NCBI GenBank assembly: GCA_039666455.1
Contig: JAVSLW010000054.1
Location: 1 to 17,742, forward strand
Reading direction: 5' to 3'
Source of the DNA: Methanobacterium sp.
GTDB taxonomy: Archaea; Methanobacteriota; Methanobacteria; Methanobacteriales; Methanobacteriaceae
DNA length: 17,742 nucleotides
Made by a program: the position numbers and the translations under genes. Shown here piece after piece: positions 8,301 to 14,654 of the stretch. How positions within the stretch are numbered: the first letter of the stretch is position 1; every line of letters starts with the position of its first letter. A model generated the notes under the pieces. It worked only from the letters and a program-made list of their open reading frames with translations. It made no database searches and had not been told where the DNA came from.

Positions 8301-9856
8301 TGCCCTGCACCTGCTCCTTTATCCTTACCTTCACCATGCCAGTAGATTATGGCAACCTTCTTCTCTGGGTTAGGTGTGTGTCTTAGATTTATCCAGGCAA
8401 CAGTTCGATTCACAATCCCGTTCACCTGTCTATCAATTGGCCTGTAGAAAGCCACTTCAGATGGCAGATGTGAATATTTTGGATCACGCTCCTTTGTTGA
8501 TATCACAACTGGGTCAAACATTCCATCCCTTTCAGATGGCACAATGGTGGCCCCAATAGTAGATGCTTGAATTCCCTGTGTTCCCTTGAACCATTCCTCA
8601 TAAGTTCCATAAAATTTCACCCCTTTGATGATCGGAACGCCTAATTTCTCAAGTTCGACTACAACATCCTCTGACGAGCTCTTCGGGGACCATCCAAACA
8701 TCTTATAGTGAACGATCGCATCTACAGCAGATCTACCGTTCTTCATGAGAAATTTATTGATATCTGGCTTACCCTCATGTTCATAGAAATAAGGAATCAC
8801 TTTTATACCTTTATTTTCAAAATCTTTGATTAACGCATTTACTGCTTCAAGGTCTCCTGTCAGATAGTCATTTGCGTGGAATAAAATTCCAACTGTCTTT
8901 TTACCTTCTGTAGGGCCATACCATTCAAGATAGTCATCCAGACTGCCAAACAACTGTGTTGCACGTGGATGATAAATTCCTGTTTTTATAACAGTAACTG
9001 GAGCCTGTGGCTCTCCTACATTTAATCCAAGAAACCTGTTTCCAAGATACTTTAAAAGTTCTTTTGAATTTGCACTGCTCATGTTAGTCCAGTAATCCCT
9101 GATCCATTGATGCTCTTTGTGTCCATGGGCATGTATAACTCCCTCTGGAAGTGTTGTCCAGTGTCTGGTCACAATAACCGGTATTTTCTTTCCTATTGCT
9201 TCATTCATTAATGTACGGATTCTGTCAAGGTTCGATGTTTTCCCCCACAGCCAGTCTATAAATACAAGATCATAATCTGTGATTCTGTCTGGAAGGTTAC
9301 TTATTAAGCGCATGTCACTTTCTAAGAAGCCACAGTCCACTAAAGCTGTAGCAAATATTGGATTAATGCTGCTGTGAAATAGAAACAATGCCTTTGGTTT
9401 ACCAAGTTCAAAATCTGCAGTGCCGTACATATTTGAACCATTAGGGCTTACTGTCACTTCCCTGGTTGATGGAATATGGCCCGGATAACTTGCAGTTACA
9501 TTAAACACCATATCAACACTTACAAAGCTTAGATTATAACGTCCGTCACTTTCTGTTTTTGCAGTGGCCAGTGTAGTGTCATTGTTTTTTGCTGTAACGG
9601 TCACATTGGGGAATTCTGATTTTGTTTTACAATCTGCAACAGATCCGGAAATTACAATCTGGGACTGTGTGTTTCCACATGAATTTCCTTCCCTAACTTC
9701 AGGGCTTTCTATAACTGGCGACTGGCTCAGATTTGATTCTGAATCAACAATAGATCCAGTTTCACCTCTGGCGGTAGTATTTTCTGCTGATACTGCTCCA
9801 CACAGCGTTAATGCGAAAACAAATGTTGTTACTAGTAAAATCACTTGTCTTCTCAT
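5363..9856 (-). CDS. cobN: Surface-anchored CobN-like chelatase-family protein (paralog 2, altered motif)
   Basis: This 1497-residue protein has the same layout as paralog 1: signal peptide (about 1-24, MRRQVILLVT onward), beta-sandwich-like N-terminal domain (about 65-152), CobN core, GVSCDHHTC motif (1342-1350), a Pro/Thr/Ser/Gly then Gln/Glu-rich linker (about 1387-1462), one transmembrane helix (about 1465-1484) and a short tail. The start is supported by GGAGGTGA five bases before the ATG. Two signature positions differ. The family's usual HGxxEWLPGK reads HGTVAWLPGK here (677-690 covers the H-x-G-x-H-G motif), so the conserved Glu is Ala at 685. The second Cys of the paralog 1 CCHHTC motif is Asp. 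It could be a binding protein that has lost chelatase chemistry, or it could use a different ligand. Family assignment is firm; the role is inferred. Confidence 0.88.
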   Translation of the reverse strand: MRRQVILLVTTFVFALTLCGAVSAENTTARGETGSIVDSESNLSQSPVIESPEVREGNSCGNTQSQIVISGSVADCKTKSEFPNVTVTAKNNDTTLATAKTESDGRYNLSFVSVDMVFNVTASYPGHIPSTREVTVSPNGSNMYGTADFELGKPKALFLFHSSINPIFATALVDCGFLESDMRLISNLPDRITDYDLVFIDWLWGKTSNLDRIRTLMNEAIGKKIPVIVTRHWTTLPEGVIHAHGHKEHQWIRDYWTNMSSANSKELLKYLGNRFLGLNVGEPQAPVTVIKTGIYHPRATQLFGSLDDYLEWYGPTEGKKTVGILFHANDYLTGDLEAVNALIKDFENKGIKVIPYFYEHEGKPDINKFLMKNGRSAVDAIVHYKMFGWSPKSSSEDVVVELEKLGVPIIKGVKFYGTYEEWFKGTQGIQASTIGATIVPSERDGMFDPVVISTKERDPKYSHLPSEVAFYRPIDRQVNGIVNRTVAWINLRHTPNPEKKVAIIYWHGEGKDKGAGAGHLDVYASLPKLLEAMKNDGYHLGDRPLPDNRELVNLIRNQGLNIGLWAPGELENLVKTQPVILVPLSDYMNWFNELLPAKKKEVIDMWGEPPGNIMVYDGKIVLPVIRFGNVILAPEPSRGYTQDQRALYHSGNVPPTHQYLAFYFWLQKGFGVDAAIHFGRHGTVAWLPGKTGPGLDHDNCWPAIVSGDIPVIYPFTIEGSEGLLPKRRQGAVMISHLTPPVTVSGLYGDIALLHSKIHGYETTTDESVKEEYRKSIIQLVRDLKLNEDLNINMDNALSDFKGFLDAIHLYLHDIESEFIPYGLHVFGVPPKDEKLTNTVQSLLGYEFRTYMENNKLSDKKIQELLTKVILEGISPENAQNSVLGHVSANMTAYLNLAIEYAKRINQCTLEINRTLAALRGGYIPPGRCGDPVINPDVLPTGTNFFSFDPREIPSEEAWKVGVKLAQDTLERYKKETGDYPKKIAFMLWATHTQQDKGVMEAAILYLLGVEPVPDTGYKNYITDVKLIENLTRPRIDVVVTTTALYQNMYRCRLDLLNKAVRLAAGASDTQPNFVRESSDAIYNALIKKGYSEENARRLSMMRVFSQEHGNHHNAMQHALLMSGTWDDEGKLAETYIGTFGNVHEGADSDTTYLPDLYRLNLDGSEIAMFRRIVNVNDLFSDDDYFGYFGGLGLTIRSITGRDPKMWIMNLENPDNPKIESLSESLHRDVRSTYFNPKWIKAMQEHGPAGAGQMTDFISFLIAWDITSPDAVTNSMWDEAYAVYIKDKHNLGLTEWFSRTNPFTKQAMMAVMLEAIRKDYWKADGSIATALANEIAQSIIHHGVSCDHHTCGNPKLVEWAMKHMDSAMLSRFKEQMYRATKNAVFAAGVPDSPATPGTTPGTPGRTPSTGSPASQSSASSAGQTSSAGADSGQAQQESGETGEEGQKAYEVAKSNPGASGIPDKTIIYAGIGLVSILLLLGAGFFRESILSFLGFTKK

Positions 9857-9899
9857 TTTTTCACCTCCTTTTTTGTTTATAAAGGATTTTAAAAATTAC

Positions 9900-9909
9900 T
9901 GATATTTAA
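9900..9909 (-). promoter_or_regulatory. TATA box of the second cobN-like gene
   Basis: On the minus strand this reads TTAAATATCA, identical to the element upstream of paralog 1. Initiation about 25 bp downstream gives a leader of only about 20-25 nt that contains the AAGGAGGTGA ribosome binding site. Confidence 0.5.
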
Positions 9910-9929
9910 TAGTTTTTATTACTTTTTTA

Positions 9930-9968
9930 TTATTACTTTAAAGCCAAAATCCAACGTTTTAGTAATAA
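9930..9968. promoter_or_regulatory. Inverted-repeat operator candidate, copy 1
   Basis: TTATTACT (9930-9937) and AGTAATAA (9961-9968) are perfect 8-bp arms with a 23-bp spacer, starting about 20 bp upstream of the TATA box of paralog 2. An extra TTATTACT half-site lies at 9917-9924. The same arms and spacer recur upstream of the three RNA units. Centre-to-centre spacing is 31 bp, about three helical turns, so a regulator could contact both arms from one face. Confidence 0.6.
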
Positions 9969-9994
9969 AAAAGACCATAATTAATAATTTTCGT

Positions 9995-10030
9995 TTGAAT
10001 AGTCCTTATTTTTTAATACTGACTATTCAA
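9995..10030. repeat. Perfect 10-bp inverted repeat upstream of paralog 2
   Basis: TTGAATAGTC (9995-10004) and GACTATTCAA (10021-10030) form a perfect 10-bp stem with a 16-base AT-rich loop. It lies upstream of the predicted promoter, so it is more likely a protein-binding site or a terminator of upstream transcription than part of the leader. The remainder of 10031-10320 holds no gene that I can see. It contains the palindrome TTAGTATTATTACTAA (10263-10278), which includes a half-site of the operator candidate. Confidence 0.45.
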
Positions 10031-10320
10031 GATCATTAAAATAGTTTAAAATCAATATAATCTGTTATTAACTAACATTAAATGTTGTAAGGGGTTAAAT
10101 AAATTATTATTGTAAATAAAGCATATATACACTATTTACACTCAAATCTTCCAGATTATTTATGGATATTTATAAAAAACAATTCAATTGCATTAGAATT
10201 AAGTGAAATAGGACTATAAACAACGTTAATCAAATCTTTAAACATTAATCAAAAATTAATACTTAGTATTATTACTAAATCAGGTAAAAAATCTTAAAAA
10301 TATATTAAAAAGTAATAAAT

Positions 10321-10339
10321 AAATGAGATATTCTCATTT
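10321..10339 (-). terminator. Hairpin that may end RNA unit A
   Basis: AAATGAGA (10321-10328) and TCTCATTT (10332-10339) are perfect 8-bp arms around a 3-base centre. On the minus strand the hairpin follows the last conserved hairpin of RNA unit A and is itself followed by an AT-rich stretch with a TTTTT run. On the plus strand T-runs also follow, so a bidirectional role is possible. Confidence 0.4.
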
Positions 10340-10355
10340 TAAGTTTTTTCAATTT

Positions 10356-10505
10356 ATAGGGCATCAAATGACACATTTGAGCGAATGAATTTAGATGCCC
10401 TATATTTTGGATTTTTGAGGGAGTAAATGGCAAAAAATAGTTAAATTAACACTTGAACCTGAAATTTTCTTTTAATATAATATTTAACCAGATTTGCCAT
10501 TACAA
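10356..10505 (-). ncRNA. Repeated structured RNA unit, copy A
   Basis: The predicted transcript starts near 10505, where a 9-bp stem begins (10493-10501 pairs with 10426-10434; core ATGGCAAA with TTTGCCAT). A CU-rich stretch, ACTCCCTC, follows. Then comes a 10-bp hairpin, 10356-10365 with 10394-10403 (core AGGGCAT with ATGCCCT), whose internal region carries TCAAATG on the minus strand. In this copy TCAAATG-N3-CATTTGA (10364-10380) forms a second stem that overlaps the hairpin arm, so two folds would compete. No copy of the 74-residue gene follows, so this copy would be a stand-alone RNA. No database family is claimed. Confidence 0.5.
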
Positions 10506-10524
10506 ACAATAGATTAGCACTTTT

Positions 10525-10539
10525 CATATATAATACTTT
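10525..10539 (-). promoter_or_regulatory. TATA/BRE promoter of RNA unit A
   Basis: On the minus strand this reads AAAGTATTATATATG, a good archaeal promoter. The following bases, GTGCTAAT then TTGTTTGTAATGGCAAA, are nearly identical in copy B. Initiation 25 bp downstream coincides with the first stem of the RNA. Confidence 0.55.
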
Positions 10540-10553
10540 CTATTTTATTTGTA

Positions 10554-10592
10554 TTATTACGTAGAGAGCTAATTTAGCCAGAATCTTAATAC
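10554..10592. promoter_or_regulatory. Inverted-repeat operator candidate, copy 2 (degenerate)
   Basis: TTATTACG (10554-10561), then a 23-bp spacer, then CTTAATAC (10585-10592). The left arm is 7/8 and the right arm 5/8 of the perfect form. Position relative to the TATA box (about 18 bp) matches the other copies. The spacer is closely similar to that of the 11166 copy (gct-attta-ccagaat pattern), so these two were probably duplicated together with their RNA units. Confidence 0.45.
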
Positions 10593-10632
10593 TTAATCAA
10601 AAAATAATGAAAATAAGAGCATATTTTTAATA

Positions 10633-10857
10633 TTATAATAAATCTTTTTCAACAAAAATCAGGTTTTCATCGTAATTTAAACGGTATTCATTCTTATTCC
10701 AGTTAAGTTTTCTTAAAGAATTCTCTACGATTTCTAAGTTCTTTTTATTGTATGGAAATGTTGTCCACGCTAAACAGGAACCTTTCCCTGCTAAATCAGT
10801 ATTCAAGTTCACCAGTTTTTCTATTACTTCAAATTCAACTAAGCTATTATTTTCCAT
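10633..10857 (-). CDS. Small hypothetical protein, 74 residues
   Basis: I do not recognise this family. The protein is acidic to neutral and soluble-looking, with a Trp-containing middle (CLAWTTFPY, about 33-41) and a conserved-looking C-terminal half (LRKLNWNKNEYRLNYDENLI, about 48-67). No signal peptide or membrane helix is seen. A GGAG ribosome binding site lies about 10 bases before the ATG, and RNA unit B lies immediately upstream in the same orientation, so unit B is probably its leader. That it is a real gene is supported by a broken homologue at 12098-12326, which preserves the C-terminal half closely and also sits directly behind a unit copy (C). Confidence 0.7.
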   Translation of the reverse strand: MENNSLVEFEVIEKLVNLNTDLAGKGSCLAWTTFPYNKKNLEIVENSLRKLNWNKNEYRLNYDENLIFVEKDLL

Positions 10858-10878
10858 TTGTATGTCTCCAAAGTTTTA

Positions 10879-11116
10879 ATAGGGCATTTAAATACATTTG
10901 AATTAGTATAAATGCCCTATGTCTACTTTAATTATTTCAGGGGTCTAAATGGTTTAATTTTAATACATTCTTCTATTTCAGGAGGAAACCAATGGCAAAG
11001 ACGCAATAATTTCCAATTTTTGCGGTTGCGAAATTATGGGTTTTGCAAGGATAAATTAATACTGAAACCCCGTATTTTTAGCTTTAAGTAATACATAATC
11101 AATTCTTTGCCATTAC
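10879..11116 (-). ncRNA. Repeated structured RNA unit, copy B (leader of the 74-residue gene)
   Basis: The predicted 5' end is near 11118. A perfect 10-bp stem follows (11105-11114 with 10991-11000, core ATGGCAAAG). It encloses an inner 8-bp stem, ATAATTTC (11006-11013) with GAAATTAT (11030-11037). CCTCCTGA then follows, a spacer, and a perfect 12-bp hairpin (10879-10890 with 10909-10920) whose 18-base loop contains TTCAAATG. The ribosome binding site of the 74-residue gene follows about 12 bases later. This looks like a structured 5' leader, or a small RNA with readthrough into the gene. It could control translation, but no ligand or partner can be named. Confidence 0.55.
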
Positions 11117-11136
11117 AAACAACAATTAGCACTTTT

Positions 11137-11150
11137 CATATATAATATTT
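11137..11150 (-). promoter_or_regulatory. TATA promoter of RNA unit B
   Basis: On the minus strand this reads AAATATTATATATG, followed by AAAAGTGCTAAT exactly as in copy A. Initiation about 25 bp downstream falls within a few bases of the stem at 11114. Confidence 0.55.
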
Positions 11151-11165
11151 TCTATTTACATAGTA

Positions 11166-11204
11166 TTATTACTTAAAAAGCTGATTTAACCAGAATCGTA
11201 ATAC
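11166..11204. promoter_or_regulatory. Inverted-repeat operator candidate, copy 3
   Basis: TTATTACT (11166-11173), a 23-bp spacer, and CGTAATAC (11197-11204), which matches 6 of 8 positions of the perfect right arm. It is about 18 bp upstream of the TATA box of unit B, the same geometry as the other copies. The remaining 11205-11343 holds no gene that I can see. Confidence 0.5.
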
Positions 11205-11343
11205 TTATTCAAAAAATAATACTTCCAATAAAAAATGTTGTAATACCCAAACAGGTAAACAGACAAAATAAAAAAGCAACAATTCCTAAAAAAAGTTCAT
11301 TGGTTATTTACCATTCTTTTTCGAAATTTCAAAACTTAATTCT

Positions 11344-12078
11344 TCAAATTTTTCCTTTAAAAATATCTTTTGGCCGTTTCAATACGTCTGGATCTTCAAT
11401 TATCTCCTTTGAATACTTCAATAATTCTGAATCGTTGATTATTTCACTTGACCCTTCAATTATTTCCTGTGAATCTGGTATTATGTCTGATTCCTGAATC
11501 ATTTCTTTAGTTTCGGTGATTTTTCTTTTAAAAAGGAGTTTTTGAAGTGTAAGCAAAAGTTCTGTGTGCAAGCCTGTGCATTTATAATTTTCTGCAAGTT
11601 CAATAAGCTTAATAACCCTTGAATTCTGTTTATAAACCTGTCCAAAACCTGGAACTATTTCACTATTTACAAAATTATCATATATTTCTTCAGCTGCATT
11701 TAATAATATTCCCTTTGTGCCTTTTAATTCCATTTTGAAGTAGTTTCATTGCATTTTCTATAGCATTTCATGATTTCCAAGTGCTAAAAAGCCTCAGCAA
11801 TACATTCGTTTAAGGATGATCCTAAAGTGCAGCGATTTTTGCAGATTGTATACTCAGAGAAGCTGATTTGTGCTCGCATAATGATACAAGAACCGCTCCA
11901 AGCATTTTCACTTCATTTTTTGAAGGTAGTTTGCCTTTTAAAAGCAAATATATCATTTCAGGAAAAGAAATGTTTCCAATCAGATCTTCTGTAAGAAACC
12001 TCTTGTAATGAGTCTGTTTGGCTCAACCTTAGTTATAAATGTTTTCCATTTTGGTCTTAATGGTTCAGGAGTTGCCAT
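11344..12078 (-). pseudogene. Decayed citrate synthase / citryl-CoA lyase-like gene
   Basis: Starting from the ATG at 12078, a citrate synthase superfamily protein can be read in pieces: MATPEPLRPKWKTFITKVEP and NRLITR, then a frameshift near 11995, then EDLIGNISFPEMIYLLLKGK and LPSKNEVKMLGAVLVSLCEH, then stops and shifts around 11740-11830 (fragments SSLNECIA and AIENAMKLLQNGIKR), then an open stretch from 11733 with GTKGILLNAAEEIYDNFVNS, EIVPGFGQ and CTGLHTELLLTLQKLL. At least three disruptions are seen. The superfamily's catalytic His in GFGH is Gln here. The expected C-terminus is replaced by an acidic tail with an imperfect 20-codon repeat (SQEIIEG, SKEIIED; DNA repeats at 11394 and 11454). 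The open 129-codon stretch alone could be mistaken for a gene. Confidence 0.75.
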
Positions 12079-12097
12079 GATATCCTAATTTGATTTA

Positions 12098-12326
12098 TCA
12101 AATCAGTTCTTTATCAATGAAAATCAGGTTCTCATCATAACTTAATCTATACTCTTCTTTATTCCAGTTCAGTTCTTTCAAAGATTTTTTTACTATTTTC
12201 AGGTTGATTTTACTGTAAGGAAAGGCTATCTATATAACACATGTATTTCTTTCTCCAGACTCTGTTTCAAGTTTCTTAAGCTTTTCCTTGATATTAATTG
12301 ATTCAACTGTTTTTACCCAATTCCAT
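12098..12326 (-). pseudogene. Broken second copy of the 74-residue gene
   Basis: The reading frame gives VESINIKEKLKKLETESGER, then a TAG where the intact copy has the Trp of CLAWTTFPY, then IAFPYSKINLKIVKKSLKE and LNWNKEEYRLSYDENLIFID. The C-terminal half is highly similar to the gene at 10633-10857. The only upstream ATG (12326) is out of frame, so the start is also broken. It follows RNA unit C and precedes the citryl-CoA lyase-like pseudogene by 19 bases. The ancestral order was therefore RNA unit, small protein, lyase-like enzyme. Confidence 0.8.
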
Positions 12327-12360
12327 TTACCTCATTAATTTTCAAGTTATAATTTTCAAA

Positions 12361-12530
12361 AGGGCATCGAAAAATAGTACATTTGAGGTAAAGCTTATTT
12401 ATGCCCTATTTACTTTCATTTTTGTAGGGGATCTATTGAAATTTTTAAGTAAGGAGGGATGGCAAGATTTTATTATGCTTATGCTAAGAATTTTCTTTTT
12501 TAGGTATAAGCAACCTGTTTTTGCCATCAC
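12361..12530 (-). ncRNA. Repeated structured RNA unit, copy C
   Basis: The predicted 5' end is near 12527. GATGGCAA (minus strand, 12521-12528) pairs perfectly with TTGCCATC (12458-12465). An inner perfect 7-bp stem pairs 12506-12512 with 12476-12482. A CCCTCCTTACTT stretch follows the stem. The last hairpin pairs AGGGCAT (12361-12367) with ATGCCCT (12401-12407) and carries CCTCAAATG on the minus strand in its loop. The interior sequence differs from copies A and B while the stems are kept. The downstream gene is now broken, so this unit is either a relic or an independent RNA. Confidence 0.5.
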
Positions 12531-12545
12531 ATGTGGTGTTGGTTT

Positions 12546-12558
12546 TTAATATATTTAA
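12546..12558 (-). promoter_or_regulatory. TATA promoter of RNA unit C
   Basis: On the minus strand an AT-rich box, GTTAAATATATTA, is preceded by AAATAGAAAGT, the same bases that precede the TATA box of copy A. Initiation about 25 bp downstream coincides with the start of the stem at 12528. Confidence 0.45.
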
Positions 12559-12578
12559 CACTTTCTATTTGGTTTTTA

Positions 12579-12617
12579 TTATTACTTTTAATCCATATTT
12601 ATGTCTTTTAGTAATAA
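12579..12617. promoter_or_regulatory. Inverted-repeat operator candidate, copy 4 (perfect)
   Basis: TTATTACT (12579-12586) and AGTAATAA (12610-12617) are perfect arms with exactly 23 bp between them. The site is about 20 bp upstream of the TATA box of unit C. Arms and spacer length equal those upstream of paralog 2 at 9930-9968, although the spacer sequence differs. The region 12618-12789 downstream of the radical SAM gene shows no gene. Confidence 0.6.
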
Positions 12618-12789
12618 ATATCCCATTTATTACTTTATAATGGAATTTAAGTGTAATTTTAATACTGAATTAGAAAAAGAAAAAGGATTAATTGATAGTC
12701 CATGAAATGGGTGATTTTTTGAAGATAAAGATCAAACTAATAATAAAATGTAAAATTAGTATTTAGCCGTCAAGTGTTAATTTAGAACT

Positions 12790-13788
12790 TCATTCCTTTG
12801 GTAGATTAGTCCAGGGCTCTAGAATTATAGCTGGGCAATGATTCTTTTCAGGGCATAAACCACAGTTTCTAGGCCTACGGTAACATCCCACATTATTGAG
12901 ATAATTATAAAGCATTTTTATTCCTTTTTTATCTTTATGCGTCATATAAATGTTTCCAGACGGATAATAGCCCGAATAATCCACTTTTTCTAGTCCCTGC
13001 TTCTTACATAATTCCACAAATTCCTGCATGAAACCCTTGGAGGGCGCCGGGTGGTAGTAAAGCATAAAATGCGGTCGAAATCCCACCAACCTGTATGGAA
13101 GGTTAGGGTCTATATCTCGGATAAACTGAGCTATTTTAGGAATCTGAGAGTCATTAATACCAGGTATCACCACTGTACGGAATACCCTGATCTTTTCAGG
13201 ATGTTTTCTTGCCAGCCATTCAGCATTTCTTAGAACGGGCTCTGCCGGGGCGCCGGTGATGGCTTGATGTATTTCATCATCAAAGGCCTTTATTTCGAAA
13301 TTGATATAGGATGATAGTTTTGCCATTCGTTTCATGGTTTTAAGGGCGGAAAATCCGTTGGTGGCTATACCAATCTTCAGTTCAGGGATTTTTTCTTTCA
13401 TTCTTGAAGTTACTTCTTCTAAATAAGGAGTATGGATGGAAGGCTCTCCTCCAGTGAAACTAAACTTTTTTACACCAATATTACGAGCAAAAGAAGTTTC
13501 AAATGCTTCTAAAGCTTCTCGGACCAGGTTATCTGGTTCTACGTAGCCCCGGTATATCCAGCCAGAGTCAGGATACTGTGAGATGCGATAAGCATTGCAG
13601 TATATGCATCTAAAAGAACAGCTCAATAGAGTCACACTATAGCTTTTCAATACTGGAGTAAGGCCAGTATAGGCTATCTCTGGGATTTCAGCTCGACATA
13701 CTCCCCTCTCCCCTTCGAGCCGGTTTACCTTACAATTCCAACTGCACAATTGACATCTCTTTAGATCGTTTAGATATTCCAGATTCAT
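12790..13788 (-). CDS. PflX-like radical SAM protein
   Basis: This 332-residue protein is a radical SAM enzyme of the pyruvate formate-lyase activase-like (PflX/COG1313-type) group. An N-terminal cysteine set, C12, C15, C19 and C31, lies in the pattern CxxCxxxCxxNRxxGxxGxC. The radical SAM cluster motif CSFRCIYC follows (C57, C61, C64), with GGEP at 113-116 for SAM binding. A second cysteine set near the C-terminus (C302, C309, C312, C318) could bind another cluster. It lies 56 bases after the nicotianamine synthase gene on the same strand and is probably co-transcribed. The substrate is unknown; a role in modifying or partnering the nicotianamine-type product is only a guess from context. 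No strong ribosome binding site is seen. Confidence 0.85.
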   Translation of the reverse strand: MNLEYLNDLKRCQLCSWNCKVNRLEGERGVCRAEIPEIAYTGLTPVLKSYSVTLLSCSFRCIYCNAYRISQYPDSGWIYRGYVEPDNLVREALEAFETSFARNIGVKKFSFTGGEPSIHTPYLEEVTSRMKEKIPELKIGIATNGFSALKTMKRMAKLSSYINFEIKAFDDEIHQAITGAPAEPVLRNAEWLARKHPEKIRVFRTVVIPGINDSQIPKIAQFIRDIDPNLPYRLVGFRPHFMLYYHPAPSKGFMQEFVELCKKQGLEKVDYSGYYPSGNIYMTHKDKKGIKMLYNYLNNVGCYRRPRNCGLCPEKNHCPAIILEPWTNLPKE

Positions 13789-13844
13789 GCTTATAACCGA
13801 TTTAAAACACCATAAATTTGACGATGATTAAAATAAGAACTCCA

Positions 13845-14654
13845 TTATTTTATGCTCTCTTTCTTAATGAGTACTGATGTATTGTTCACCTTACCTGTGG
13901 GTAAAACTATGTCCACTATCTTAAATCCTTTAAGCACTTCTTCTGTAACTGGAGCATACAAAATTGCCCTCATGCCTGTATAAGTCCTGTAGAGGATAGG
14001 AATGGAATGATCTACCTGCTTTCTTATATTTTCAAAAACTCTCTTTTTGGGTTCGGCAAGAGCTGCCACCATCACCACATCATAATCTAAATGGCTGATC
14101 TGGGTTTCGTCTCCAACTACCACTTTTATATGGGAGCTTAAACCCAGTTTTTCTATTATTTTCTCTGAAAGTGCAGCAATTTCAGGGATAATCTCTATAC
14201 TGCTGCCCTGCACTCCATAAAATCTGCTTTGCAGTATTGAGGTGAGAGGGAGTGGCCCCCCTCCTATAAACGCTACTCTCTCACCTTTGGTAAAATTCAC
14301 CAGCTCATGTTCATTTTGAATCAGTTTCTTGTATCGATCAAAGAAGTAGAAAGATTCTAAGGTTCCCCATGGATCATTGGATTTGAGTATCTCGTGGGCT
14401 TTCTCAATCTCCAGTTTTTCTGCCACGTCCACATAGAATTTTCGGATTACCCTCAAGGCATGGCCTATTTTCTTATCATCCAGTATATGTTTTGCATCAT
14501 CAAAATCTATGCTTGTATCATGGGCAATTTCCTCTATTGAATCAAAAAATGGTAAAAACTCTTCTAATGGTGCATTCTTAATTTGATGACTATTGTATTT
14601 TCCCACTATCTTAGATATCTTCAAAATTTTATCCCAGTAAACGTAACAGCTCAT
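13845..14654 (-). CDS. nas: Archaeal nicotianamine synthase-like enzyme
   Basis: This 269-residue protein matches the archaeal nicotianamine synthase family, whose studied member from Methanothermobacter makes thermonicotianamine from S-adenosylmethionine and glutamate. An N-terminal helical region (about 1-120) contains the NPW-like segment SNDPWGTLESFYFFDRYKKL (92-111). A Rossmann-fold methyltransferase-like domain follows, with the SAM-binding motif AFIGGGPLPLTS (128-139). The product class chelates nickel, iron and other divalent metals. The start is supported by a GGAGG ribosome binding site seven bases before the ATG. The gene overlaps the 3' end of the ATPase gene by 26 bp, which implies translational coupling. 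I could not align the catalytic residues to the known structure by eye, so exact product identity is unproven. Confidence 0.85.
   Translation of the reverse strand: MSCYVYWDKILKISKIVGKYNSHQIKNAPLEEFLPFFDSIEEIAHDTSIDFDDAKHILDDKKIGHALRVIRKFYVDVAEKLEIEKAHEILKSNDPWGTLESFYFFDRYKKLIQNEHELVNFTKGERVAFIGGGPLPLTSILQSRFYGVQGSSIEIIPEIAALSEKIIEKLGLSSHIKVVVGDETQISHLDYDVVMVAALAEPKKRVFENIRKQVDHSIPILYRTYTGMRAILYAPVTEEVLKGFKIVDIVLPTGKVNNTSVLIKKESIK

Noticed and set aside
11300..11497. Plus-strand 65-codon frame
   Set aside because: It is the antisense shadow of the repeat tail of the lyase-like pseudogene and has no start signal.
11344..11733. The 129-codon frame as an independent gene
   Set aside because: Its first 70 residues are the C-terminal half of a citrate synthase-like protein whose N-terminal half lies upstream in other frames, so it is part of a pseudogene.
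12298..12549. Plus-strand open frame of 83 codons
   Set aside because: It runs over RNA unit C and its hairpins, has no ribosome binding site and no recognisable domain; the minus-strand structure and homology explain the sequence better.
9857..12750. CRISPR array, because of repeated AT-rich motifs
   Set aside because: The repeats are few, long, unevenly spaced and internally structured; there is no regular repeat-spacer pattern and no cas gene.
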